NCBI RefSeq assembly: GCF_001083785.1
Contig: NZ_LAVL01000075.1
Location: 1-38,861 of the forward strand
Direction: 5' to 3'
Length of the DNA stretch: 38,861 nucleotides
DNA from: Nonomuraea sp. SBT364
Lineage (GTDB): Bacteria; Actinomycetota; Actinomycetes; Streptosporangiales; Streptosporangiaceae
Within the stretch, counting starts at the first letter, position 1. Every line of letters begins with the position of its first letter. A model generated the notes under the pieces. That model was given only the letters and a program-made list of their open reading frames with translations, had not been told where the DNA came from and did no database searches. The position numbers and the translations under genes were made by a program. Positions 6,946 to 13,941 of the stretch are shown here, piece by piece.

Positions 6946-7593
6946 TCAGGCGGGCCGGGCGGACAGGTCACCGGCGCTGGCCCGGGTGTCGAGGACGTGC
7001 AGGCGCGCGACGCGGCCCGCCTCCTCCGGGGCGCCGGCCCTGATCGCCGCCAGCAGGTCGGTGTGCTGGGCGGTGACGTGCGCGTGGCGGGCCGGAGGCG
7101 CCAGGGAGCGCAGGGTGGAGACGTGGATCTGGTCCCAGACCCGGTCCAGCGTGTCCAGGGCGATGGCGTTGCCGGCCAGCTCGGCGACGCGGCGGTGGAA
7201 GCGGCGGTTGAGCGCGACCGCCTCGCTCAGGCGCCCGGCGTCGGTGGCCCCGGCGGTGGTGGCGGCGAGGTCTTCCAGCGCCACCAGGTCGGCGGGGGCG
7301 ATGCGGCCGTCGCGCTGCCGCCGGGCGGCCGTCTCGGCGGTCAGCGCCTCCAGCGCGGCCCGTACCTGGTAGGCGTCCTCCAGGTCGGCGGGGTCGAGGG
7401 CGACCACGACCACGCCCCTGCCGGTGGGCCGCACCAGGCCGTTGGCGGCGAGGGCGCGCAGCGCCTCGCGCACGGGGGTGCGCGACATCTGGAGGGCGGC
7501 CGCCGCGTCCAGCTCCGTCAGGCGCGCCCCCGGCGGGTACGTGCCGTCCAGGATCAGTTCGCGCAGCCGGCGATGTGCCACGTCGTTCTGCAT
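6946..7593 (-). CDS. GntR-family (FadR/FCD subfamily) regulator
   Basis: A 215-residue regulator. The winged helix is N-terminal (residues about 1-70, with LTELDAAAALQMSRTPVREA as the GntR signature), followed by an all-helical FCD ligand domain (about residues 75-205) containing the Asp/His metal-site pattern (NRRFHRRVAEL and HTDLLAAI). The ATG at 7593 has a weak GGTGG ribosome site; the open frame 14 codons longer would run through the operator. A TGCATGC-rich dyad 20-38 bp upstream fits the FadR-type operator and suggests autoregulation together with the co-transcribed OsmC gene. Confidence 0.87.
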   Translation of the reverse strand: MQNDVAHRRLRELILDGTYPPGARLTELDAAAALQMSRTPVREALRALAANGLVRPTGRGVVVVALDPADLEDAYQVRAALEALTAETAARRQRDGRIAPADLVALEDLAATTAGATDAGRLSEAVALNRRFHRRVAELAGNAIALDTLDRVWDQIHVSTLRSLAPPARHAHVTAQHTDLLAAIRAGAPEEAGRVARLHVLDTRASAGDLSARPA

Positions 7594-7613
7594 GCCACCG
7601 GACACTAGCCGAC

Positions 7614-7631
7614 TGCATGCATTGCATGCAA
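7614..7631. promoter_or_regulatory. GntR operator candidate
   Basis: TGCATGCATTGCATGCAA consists of two overlapping TGCATGCA copies, the second being the perfect 10-bp dyad TTGCATGCAA (7622-7631). FadR-type GntR proteins bind short dyads of the form TNGTNNNACNA and relatives. The site lies 20 bp upstream of the gntR start. Confidence 0.6.
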
Positions 7632-7648
7632 ACAATGCGCGACGCGGG

Positions 7649-7670
7649 CCCCGGCCGGGCCGAGCCGGGG
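7649..7670. terminator. Hairpin terminator candidate after the PBP gene
   Basis: CCCCGGC (7649-7655) and GCCGGGG (7664-7670) form a 7-bp stem with an 8-nt loop, starting 3 bp beyond the stop codon of the minus-strand penicillin-binding protein gene. There is no U-run. Confidence 0.45.
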
Positions 7671-7672
7671 AC

Positions 7673-9283
7673 TCAGGGAGACGGGAGGGCGCGCAGGAAG
7701 TCGGCGGCGATCGGGGCGGCGACCTTGCCGCCGCCTCCGCCGCCCTCCACCACCACCGCGAACGCCACGCCCTCGGTGAACCCGATGAACCACGCGTGCG
7801 AGTCGAGCTTCGGCCCGCTGCCGTACTCGGCGGTGCCCGTCTTGCCGCGGGTGCCGGACGGCAGCCCGGCCGACTTGGCGGTGCCCTTGGTGACGACGGC
7901 CGCCATCATGTCGTGCAGCGGCTCGGTGACGCCGTCGGGGAGCTTGCGGGCCTCGGCCTTCTGCTTCAGCTCCGGGACCAGGGTGGGCGGGCGCCAGGTG
8001 CCGTCGGCGATGGCGGCCGCCACCGAGGCCATCGACAGCGGGCTGGCGGTGATCCGGCCCTGGCCGAACGACTCGGCGGCCAGCTCGGCGTCCGACTGCG
8101 CGCGGGGGAAGCTCGCCTTGGTGGCCGGCACGCCGATCGCCAGCGGCTGGTTGAAGCCCACCTGCTCGGCCGTCTCGACCAGCTTGTCGGCGCCCAGCCG
8201 CTCCTTGGCCAGCGGCGCGAACGTGGTGTTGCACGAGTGCGCGAACGAGTCGGAGAACGACAGCGACCCGAACTCCGCCTTCTCCGAGTTGCGGATCCGC
8301 AGCCCGCCGACGGTCACGTACTGGGGGCACGTCACGGTGTCGCGCGGCGACAGGCCGTCGGCGAGCAGCCCGATGGCCGTGACGGCCTTGAACGTCGAGC
8401 CGGGCGGGTAGCGGCCGTCGAGCGCGCGGTTGAAACCGCCCCGGTTGTTGACCACGGCCAGGATCTCGCCCGTGCCCGGCGCGATCGCCACCATCGAGGC
8501 GGGCTTGTCCACGTCCTTGACGGCGGTGACGGCGGCGGCCTGCACGCCCGGGTCGAGCGTGGTGCGGAGCGGCTCGCCGTCGGAGCCCTCGATCTTCTTC
8601 AGGGTCTTGCCGCCGGCCTGGATCTCGGTCGCGGGCGTGCCGGCCAGACGCTCCTGGAAGGTTTCCTGGAGCCCGCCCCGGCCGATGGCCTGGCCGACCT
8701 TGTAGGCGGAGCCGAGCTTGGCCACGTCCTTCTTGGTGGCCTTGTCCAGGAAGCCGACGAGTTGCTGCACCGAGCCGCCCGCGTCGCCGGTGTCGATGCG
8801 TCCGCCGCCCGCGTCGGTGATCGCCGCCCGGTCCGGCCAGCTCGTCCTGAGCGCGAACTTCGCCCCGGCGGTCAGCTGCGGGTGCAGGGTGGCGGGCGTC
8901 CAGTCGACCTTCCAGTGACGGTCGGCGACCTTCAGCGCGATCTCGCCCTCGTACGTCCACTCCCCGGCGTTCTTCAGCCGGTGGGTGGCGGTGTAGGGGA
9001 CGGTGGCGCGGCCGTCACGCTCGGCGGGGGCGCCGACCTGGATCGTGCTGGACTCCACGCCGAGGCCCTGCCGGAACTGGTCGTAGACGCCGAGCTCCTG
9101 TGGCGTGGCCAGTTCGGCGCGCATCCGGGCCTGGTCGCCCGCCTGCCACGCCTCGGCGAAGCGCTGCGCGGTCTCGGCGGGGGTGCCGCGGGTGTGCAAC
9201 AGGTAGTAGGCGCCCCCGCCGGCGGCTCCCAGCGCCAGCACGGTGGCGCCGGACACGATCGCGATGGTGCGGCCACGCGCCAC
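7673..9283 (-). CDS. Penicillin-binding protein (class B transpeptidase with MecA_N domain)
   Basis: A 536-residue DD-transpeptidase that crosslinks peptidoglycan outside the membrane. One N-terminal membrane anchor (residues 5-29) is followed by an NTF2-like MecA_N domain (about 33-150), a PBP dimerisation domain and the transpeptidase. The catalytic motifs are all present: PGSTFK (SxxK), SCN (SxN) and KTGTAE. The GTG start lies 2 bp after the acyltransferase stop, so the pair is an operon with coupled translation. The Gly-rich loop after EGGGGGGKVAAP is slightly expanded. MecA_N-type PBPs can have low beta-lactam affinity, but nothing here proves resistance. Confidence 0.9.
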   Translation of the reverse strand: MARGRTIAIVSGATVLALGAAGGGAYYLLHTRGTPAETAQRFAEAWQAGDQARMRAELATPQELGVYDQFRQGLGVESSTIQVGAPAERDGRATVPYTATHRLKNAGEWTYEGEIALKVADRHWKVDWTPATLHPQLTAGAKFALRTSWPDRAAITDAGGGRIDTGDAGGSVQQLVGFLDKATKKDVAKLGSAYKVGQAIGRGGLQETFQERLAGTPATEIQAGGKTLKKIEGSDGEPLRTTLDPGVQAAAVTAVKDVDKPASMVAIAPGTGEILAVVNNRGGFNRALDGRYPPGSTFKAVTAIGLLADGLSPRDTVTCPQYVTVGGLRIRNSEKAEFGSLSFSDSFAHSCNTTFAPLAKERLGADKLVETAEQVGFNQPLAIGVPATKASFPRAQSDAELAAESFGQGRITASPLSMASVAAAIADGTWRPPTLVPELKQKAEARKLPDGVTEPLHDMMAAVVTKGTAKSAGLPSGTRGKTGTAEYGSGPKLDSHAWFIGFTEGVAFAVVVEGGGGGGKVAAPIAADFLRALPSP

Positions 9284-9285
9284 GG

Positions 9286-9984
9286 TCAGCCCCCTCCGGT
9301 TCCGTTGGCCGCCTTGTGGCTGGCCGCGTAGGTCGGCACGTACTCCTGGCCGGACAGCTTCTGGATGGCGGTCATGATGTCGTCGGTGACGCGGCGGCGG
9401 TCCTGGGCCCTGGTGTGGTCGCCGGTGAACGTCATCGGCTCGCCGATCGCGATGCCGATCTTGGCCGGGCGGGGCACCCTGGCGCCCAGCGGCAGCACCT
9501 TCTCGGTGCCGCTGAGCGCGACCGGCAGCACCGGCGCGCCCGTCTTCAGCGCCAGCCAGGCCACGCCGATCTTGCCCCGGTAGAGGCGGCCGTCGGGGGA
9601 GCGGGTGCCCTCGGGGTGGATGCCGAACAGCTCACCCCGCTCCAGCAGCGCGGCGGCCGCGTCGAGCATGTCCTGGGCGGCGTGCGCGCTCTCCCGGTCG
9701 GTCGGCAGGCTCCCGCCGAGCCGCATGAACCAGCCGGAGACCGGGTTGCCGGAGAAATACTCGTTCTTCGCCGCGAACGTGACGTGCCGGGGCAGCAGCG
9801 CCGGCAGCAGGAACGAGTCGAGCACCGACAGGTGGTTGGCGGCCAGGATCGCCGGCCCGCTCCTCGGCACGTGCACGGCGCCCGAGATGTACGGACGGCA
9901 CATCGCGTGAGCGAGCGGCGCGGCGGCGAACTTGACCACTTGATACAGCAACGGGCTCTCCTGGACGATCGTCGGCTCGGCCAC
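9286..9984 (-). CDS. 1-acylglycerol-3-phosphate O-acyltransferase (PlsC family)
   Basis: A 232-residue lysophospholipid acyltransferase acting at the inner face of the membrane in phosphatidic acid synthesis. The catalytic H-x4-D motif is in NHLSVLDSFLLPALL (about residues 50-64) and the phosphate-binding EGTRS motif is at about residues 124-128; VLPVALSGTEKVLP is the fourth conserved block. The GTG at 9984 has GGTGG just upstream and is the only reasonable start; the nearby ATG is out of frame. It is coupled to the downstream PBP gene. A 30-bp perfect palindrome lies immediately upstream in its leader or promoter. Confidence 0.88.
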   Translation of the reverse strand: MAEPTIVQESPLLYQVVKFAAAPLAHAMCRPYISGAVHVPRSGPAILAANHLSVLDSFLLPALLPRHVTFAAKNEYFSGNPVSGWFMRLGGSLPTDRESAHAAQDMLDAAAALLERGELFGIHPEGTRSPDGRLYRGKIGVAWLALKTGAPVLPVALSGTEKVLPLGARVPRPAKIGIAIGEPMTFTGDHTRAQDRRRVTDDIMTAIQKLSGQEYVPTYAASHKAANGTGGG

Positions 9985-9995
9985 CCACCATAAGG

Positions 9996-10025
9996 CAGGC
10001 GCCCCGTCCGGGGACGGGGCGCCTG
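9996..10025. repeat. 30-bp GC-rich perfect palindrome upstream of plsC-like gene
   Basis: CAGGCGCCCCGTCC and GGACGGGGCGCCTG are exact inverted copies with 2 bp between. As RNA this gives a very stable hairpin. It sits 11 bp upstream of the acyltransferase start and could terminate readthrough from the Nudix operon or act in the leader of the acyltransferase mRNA. Confidence 0.75.
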
Positions 10026-10200
10026 GAAGCTGTTAAGGCCGATGTGGCGGTCGCCTCCTCGGCGAGATGCACAACACGGTTCCAGCCGAACGGTATTCCG
10101 TGAAGGCGGTAATTTGCGGCCCGGGGGACACAGACCACATCGGCCATTCGATGCTAACGGACATCCGGCGGCACGTATTCCACCGGGCCCAAAGAGTGGG
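10026..10200. other. Intergenic stretch with 11-bp inverted repeats
   Basis: No convincing gene. The sequence is less GC-rich than its surroundings (for example AATTTGCGG near 10111). GGCCGATGTGG (10037-10047) and CCACATCGGCC (10135-10145) are exact inverted copies 87 bp apart, so the stretch between could form a long stem-loop or be a remnant of a small mobile element. A minus-strand open frame starting MADVVCVPRAANYRLHG crosses it, but it lacks a ribosome site and conserved features. Confidence 0.5.
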
Positions 10201-10311
10201 TCATGTTCTCGTCCAGCGCGGCCGGGCGAGGTCGAAGACCCGCAGCTCACGGCCACGCGGGGGCACTTCGGCGAACTGCCGCAAAATCGCGCCGATCGGC
10301 GCGTTGCACGA
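10201..10311 (-). pseudogene. Decayed duplicate of the Nudix 3' end
   Basis: About 110 bp here are roughly 88% identical to the last 110 bp of the intact Nudix gene 191 bp away. The minus-strand translation APIGAILRQFAEVPPRGREL followed by RVFDLARPRWTRT and a stop mirrors APTGAILWQFAEVALRGREL plus RVFDVAQPHWTRT of the intact copy. An extra T breaks the frame upstream of this block (GCGTTGCACG against GCGTGCACG), and nothing Nudix-like precedes it. I read it as the residue of a tandem duplication. Confidence 0.82.
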
Positions 10312-10391
10312 GGTGCCGCTCCCGCGGGACGGCGGGGTGCCCTTCGCGGCCCGCCCTGCTCATCGCCGCCTGCCACCGCCCGGAGAGCCGG

Positions 10392-10988
10392 TCAGGTTCT
10401 GGTCCAGTGCGGCTGGGCGACGTCGAAGACGCGCAGCTCACGGCCGCGCAGGGCCACCTCGGCGAACTGCCACAAGATCGCGCCGGTCGGCGCGTGCACG
10501 ACGATCGACGGGCCGAGTGGCATCTGCAGCAGCCCGTCGTGCCAGCGCGGCACCCCCGGCGCCAGGAAGCGCTCCAGCGGCACGGCGTGCACCGAGGCGA
10601 CCTCGCGCGGGTCGCCGACCGGCTCCTGCGCGCCGCCGAACGCCACCACGGGCGTGATCACGAACCCGGAGTCGGTGACGAAGTCGTCGAGCAGCCCCGC
10701 CACCTCCACCCCGGTCACCGCCGTCTCCTCGGCCAGCTCGCGCAGCGCCGCCTCCACGGGCTGCTCGCCGTCGTCCAGCCGGCCGCCGGGCAGCGCCCAC
10801 TGGCCGGGATTGCGGCCGCGCGGGGCGCGCTTGATGAGGATCGTGTACGGCTCGCGCGCGGCGTCCTCCAGCACGCACACGGTGACGGCGGCCCGGCGGA
10901 TGCCCTCGGCGGGCGGCACCTCCCGCCGGGGGAACCGGCCGAGGTGGGAGGTGATCAGCTCACGCAGGGCGTCGATCGGGGGCAGCAC
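10392..10988 (-). CDS. Nudix hydrolase (CoA-pyrophosphatase-like)
   Basis: A 198-residue Nudix protein. The layout, with IKRAPRGRNPGQWALPGGRL ahead of the Nudix box and a long C-terminal extension, resembles the NUDT7/YeaB CoA-diphosphatase group. The box reads GGRLDDGEQPVEAALRELAE then ETAV: the REL-x-EE metal residues are present, but the usual Gly after EET is Ala. The start is the GTG at 10988, with a GGGGGT ribosome site. It is the last gene of the helicase/membrane-protein/Nudix operon (13-bp gap). The substrate is uncertain. Confidence 0.83.
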   Translation of the reverse strand: MLPPIDALRELITSHLGRFPRREVPPAEGIRRAAVTVCVLEDAAREPYTILIKRAPRGRNPGQWALPGGRLDDGEQPVEAALRELAEETAVTGVEVAGLLDDFVTDSGFVITPVVAFGGAQEPVGDPREVASVHAVPLERFLAPGVPRWHDGLLQMPLGPSIVVHAPTGAILWQFAEVALRGRELRVFDVAQPHWTRT

Positions 10989-11001
10989 ACCCCCGAGGAT
11001 C

Positions 11002-11223
11002 TCACGGCGGCGCCAGCAGATAACTGACGATCATGCCGACGATCATCGTGACGGCCGAGGCGAGCGCCGTCCACTTGCCGAGCTGCTCGCCCCGGCTGTG
11101 ACCGGCCAGGCCGAGGACGATCCCGGCCGGGCCGAACAGGACCGGCCGGAACAGCACGGCGACCGCCGCGCACCCGAAGCCGATCGCCGACAGGACCTGC
11201 AAGGAACGCCCGGGGTCGTCCAT
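11002..11223 (-). CDS. Small two-TM membrane protein
   Basis: A 73-residue protein starting MDDPGRSLQVLSAIGFGCAA, with two hydrophobic hairpin segments (about residues 8-34 and 51-70) separated by a short polar turn (HSRGEQLGKW). I do not recognise a named family. It begins 7 bp after the helicase stop and ends 13 bp before the Nudix start, so it is part of their operon. An in-frame GTG at 11238 overlapping the helicase stop is an alternative start. Confidence 0.7.
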   Translation of the reverse strand: MDDPGRSLQVLSAIGFGCAAVAVLFRPVLFGPAGIVLGLAGHSRGEQLGKWTALASAVTMIVGMIVSYLLAPP

Positions 11224-11230
11224 GACACCA

Positions 11231-13246
11231 TCACACACCGGTTGCCGAGACGCTGTCGAGCGGCGCCGGCAGCGGCAGGGCGTGCACCACGTCCAGCCGC
11301 GACACGGCCCGTGTCAGCGCCACGTACAGCAGGTTGAGCCCGCGTTCCCCGCTGCCGGCGATGGCGGCGGGCTCGCACACCACCACGTGGTCGTACTCCA
11401 GGCCCTTGGCCGCCGACGCGGGCACGACACCGAGCCGCCCGCTGTGCCGCCCGCTGTGCTGTCCGTTGTGCCGGTCGCCGACGTCGAGGCCGCCGTCCCA
11501 CAGTGCCGCCGTCACCGTCTCGGCGGCGTCGTCGGCGGTGATCACGCCGACCGAGCCCTCGAACGTCAGCGCCTCCCGCGTGGCCGCGACCACGCCGCTC
11601 TCCAGCCGGTCGGCCCGGATCACCCGCAGTCTGCCGTCGGAGCGGTGCGAGCGGGTGGCCGGCACGTCGGCCTCCAGCGCGGGCAGCAGCCGGTTGGCCA
11701 GTTCGACGACCGTGGCGGGCACCCGGTAGCCGGTGGTCAGCTCGACGACCCGGCCGTCCGGCTTGCCCAGCAGCTCCAGGTGCCGGGCCCAGGAGCGGGC
11801 CGCCCACGGCGTGGTGCCCTGCGCCAGGTCGCCGAGCACGGTGAGCGAGCCGTGCTCGCTGCGCCGGGCGACGGCCCGGCACTGCATCGGCGACAGGTCC
11901 TGCGCCTCGTCCACGATCACGTGGCCGTAGCCGCGCGGCCTCTCGATCAGCCCGGCCAGCTCGTCGAGCAGCACCAGGTCCGCCTCCGTCCAGCGGGCGC
12001 TCCGGTGGCCGCGCGGCGGCCGCCCCCAGACGACGGCGTCCCGCTCGGCGCCGGTGAGCGCGGTGGCGGGGGAGCGGCCGCTCAGGACCTGGAACAGCAC
12101 CTCCTCCGGCCGTACGGCCGGCCACACCGTGTCCAGGAACGGCGTCACGGCCCTGCCCGTCCGGCGCGTCCAGGCGGCGGTGGCGCTGAGCCCCCGCGCC
12201 TCGGCCTGCCGCCGCACCAGCTCCACCACGCGGGCGCGGACCCGTTCGCGGCCCGTCGCGTACGGCAGCGCTTCGCGGCGGGTGTCGTCCACGATCCGCC
12301 GCAGCCCGGCCTCGCCGACCCGCCAGGTGACCGACCCGTCGGGCACCGCGAGCGGCTCGACCGGCTTGCGCACGCGCGCGTACAGCGCCTCGCGCAGCAC
12401 CACGGCCATCCGGGCGTCATGCTTGACCAGCGCGGCGGCCGTGCTGTCGACGGCCGTCACGGGCACGGAGCCGAGCAGCCGCTCCAGCGTGGTCTGCTCG
12501 ACGTCCATCTCGCCGAGCGCGGGCAGCACGGCGGAGATGTAGCCGAGGAAGGCCCGGTTCGGGCCGAGCACCAGCACGCCGCCGCGCTCCAGCCGCTGCC
12601 GGTGCGCGTACAGCAGGAAGGCCGCCCGGTGCAGCCCGACGGCGGTCTTGCCGGTGCCGGGCGCGCCCTGCACGCAGATCGACTCGGCCAGACCGGTCCG
12701 TACCAGGTCGTCCTGTTCCGGCTGGATGGTGGCGACGATGTCGCGCATCGGGCCGACGCGGGGCCGTTCGATCTCGGCGGCCAGGATGCGGCTGTCGCGA
12801 TCCTCCTCGCCCAGTTCGAGCCGTTCGTCCTCGAAGGAGGTCAGCGTGGTGCCGGACCAGCCGAACCGGCGGCGCACCGCCACGCCCTGCGGGTCGCGGG
12901 CGCCGGCCCGGTAGAAGGCGCGTGACACCGGCGCCCGCCAGTCGACCACGACCGGCGGGCTCCCGTGCTCGCCGGTGATGTGCCGCCGGCCGATGTGGTA
13001 GCTGCGGCCGGGATGCTCGGCCGAGCCCTGCGCGAAGTCGATCCTGCCGAAGAACGGCGGCCCGCCCGGTTCCTCGCTCAGCTCCTTGGCCAGGCTCTTC
13101 AGGTGGCGGCCGAGCCGCTCGGCGCTGTAGCGGTCGGCGGCGACGGTCTCGCCGGCGATGACGTTGTCGCGGGCGGCGTCGAGCATCCTGCGCAGCGCGG
13201 CGCCGCAGAGTTCGATGTAGCGCCGTTCCTCGTCGAGCGTGGTCAT
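11231..13246 (-). CDS. HelD/HelR-like RNA polymerase-associated ATPase (UvrD superfamily)
   Basis: A 671-residue SF1-type ATPase. The N-terminal coiled coil (about residues 1-60) and the block GGPPFFGRIDFAQG...VVVDWRAPVSRAFYRAG are typical of HelD/HelR rather than UvrD. Walker A is GAPGTGKTAVGLHR (about residue 194), Walker B VIVDEAQDLSP and motif VI LNLLYVALTRAVSRLD. HelD proteins bind RNA polymerase and eject it from DNA; HelR of Streptomyces displaces rifamycins and gives resistance. GGAGGT precedes the ATG. It heads an operon with a membrane protein and a Nudix gene, and diverges from a TetR gene across a 30-bp palindrome; I see no rifamycin-associated element. A Gly-His-Ser repeat near residue 600 comes from a 12-bp tandem repeat. 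Confidence 0.87.
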   Translation of the reverse strand: MTTLDEERRYIELCGAALRRMLDAARDNVIAGETVAADRYSAERLGRHLKSLAKELSEEPGGPPFFGRIDFAQGSAEHPGRSYHIGRRHITGEHGSPPVVVDWRAPVSRAFYRAGARDPQGVAVRRRFGWSGTTLTSFEDERLELGEEDRDSRILAAEIERPRVGPMRDIVATIQPEQDDLVRTGLAESICVQGAPGTGKTAVGLHRAAFLLYAHRQRLERGGVLVLGPNRAFLGYISAVLPALGEMDVEQTTLERLLGSVPVTAVDSTAAALVKHDARMAVVLREALYARVRKPVEPLAVPDGSVTWRVGEAGLRRIVDDTRREALPYATGRERVRARVVELVRRQAEARGLSATAAWTRRTGRAVTPFLDTVWPAVRPEEVLFQVLSGRSPATALTGAERDAVVWGRPPRGHRSARWTEADLVLLDELAGLIERPRGYGHVIVDEAQDLSPMQCRAVARRSEHGSLTVLGDLAQGTTPWAARSWARHLELLGKPDGRVVELTTGYRVPATVVELANRLLPALEADVPATRSHRSDGRLRVIRADRLESGVVAATREALTFEGSVGVITADDAAETVTAALWDGGLDVGDRHNGQHSGRHSGRLGVVPASAAKGLEYDHVVVCEPAAIAGSGERGLNLLYVALTRAVSRLDVVHALPLPAPLDSVSATGV
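11436..11471. repeat. 12-bp tandem repeat in the helicase gene
   Basis: CGCCCGCTGTGC occurs twice in exact tandem (11436-11459) and is followed by the diverged copy TGTCCGTTGTGC. In frame on the minus strand it encodes a Gly-Gln-His-Ser-Gly-Arg-His-Ser-Gly-Arg run in the C-terminal part of the HelD-like protein. Confidence 0.85.
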
Positions 13247-13261
13247 GACACCTCCGGAACA

Positions 13262-13291
13262 TTAACTCGGTCAATAGATTGACCAGGTTAA
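13262..13291. promoter_or_regulatory. TetR operator between helicase and tetR genes
   Basis: A 30-bp dyad: TTAAC-N2-GGTCAAT-AG-ATTGACC-N2-GTTAA, with 12 of 14 arm positions symmetric and a perfect core GGTCAATAGATTGACC. It covers the 65-bp gap between the divergent starts. TAGGGT at 13300-13305 followed by 6 nt and the tetR ATG gives a leaderless promoter directly next to the dyad. Confidence 0.78.
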
Positions 13292-13311
13292 CACTTTGCT
13301 AGGGTGTGCTC

Positions 13312-13914
13312 ATGACGGGACTGCGGGAGCTGCAGCGGCAGCGGGTGCGCGAGGCCATCTCCTCGGCGGCCATCAGGCTCTTCCTGGCGCGTGGCTTCGA
13401 CGAGGTGCCGGTGACCGAGATCGCGGCGGCGGCGCAGGTGTCCAAGCCGACGCTGTTCAAGTACTTCCCGACCAAGGAGGACCTGGTCCTGCACCGCATC
13501 GCCGACCACCGGGGCGAGCCCGCCCGGGTGGTGCTGGGCCGCGAGCCCGGCGTGCCGCCCGTCGAGGCCCTGCGCCGGCACTTCCTCGACGGCCTGGCCC
13601 GCCACGACCCCGTCACCGGCCTGAACGACCACCCGGAGGTGATGGGCTTCCACCGGATGGTGTTCGGCACGCCGAGCCTGGCCGCGCGGGTGTCGACCTA
13701 CGTCGAGCAGGACGAGCGGGCCCTGGCCGAGGCGCTGACCGGCCCGTACGACGAGCTGACCGCGACCCTGCTGGCCGCGCAGGTGCTGGCCGCGCAGCGG
13801 GTGCTGGCCCGCCGCAACTGGCAGGCGCTGGCCGACGGCGTCCCGCCGGCCGAGCTGGAGCCCGAGGCGGTGCGCGCCGCCGAGGTGGCCTTCGCCCTCC
13901 TGCGCGTCAGCTGA
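13312..13914 (+). CDS. TetR-family regulator of the HelD-like operon
   Basis: A 200-residue repressor. The HTH is at about residues 10-56 (FDEVPVTEIAAAAQVSKPTL, then FKYFPTKEDLVL), followed by a helical ligand domain. The ATG at 13312 is preceded at 6 nt by TAGGGT, so a leaderless transcript is likely and no ribosome site is seen. The gene is divergent from the helicase operon with a large palindrome between them. The most economical reading is that it represses the helicase, membrane protein and Nudix genes and itself, released by an antibiotic-like ligand. The ligand is unknown. Confidence 0.87.
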   Translation: MTGLRELQRQRVREAISSAAIRLFLARGFDEVPVTEIAAAAQVSKPTLFKYFPTKEDLVLHRIADHRGEPARVVLGREPGVPPVEALRRHFLDGLARHDPVTGLNDHPEVMGFHRMVFGTPSLAARVSTYVEQDERALAEALTGPYDELTATLLAAQVLAAQRVLARRNWQALADGVPPAELEPEAVRAAEVAFALLRVS

Positions 13915-13941
13915 TCCGGATTTCGCGCCGCCGCCGCCGGG

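Noticed and set aside
7424..9331. 635-codon plus-strand open frame over the PBP gene
   Set aside because: Antisense to a clear transpeptidase with all catalytic motifs; no recognisable protein features.
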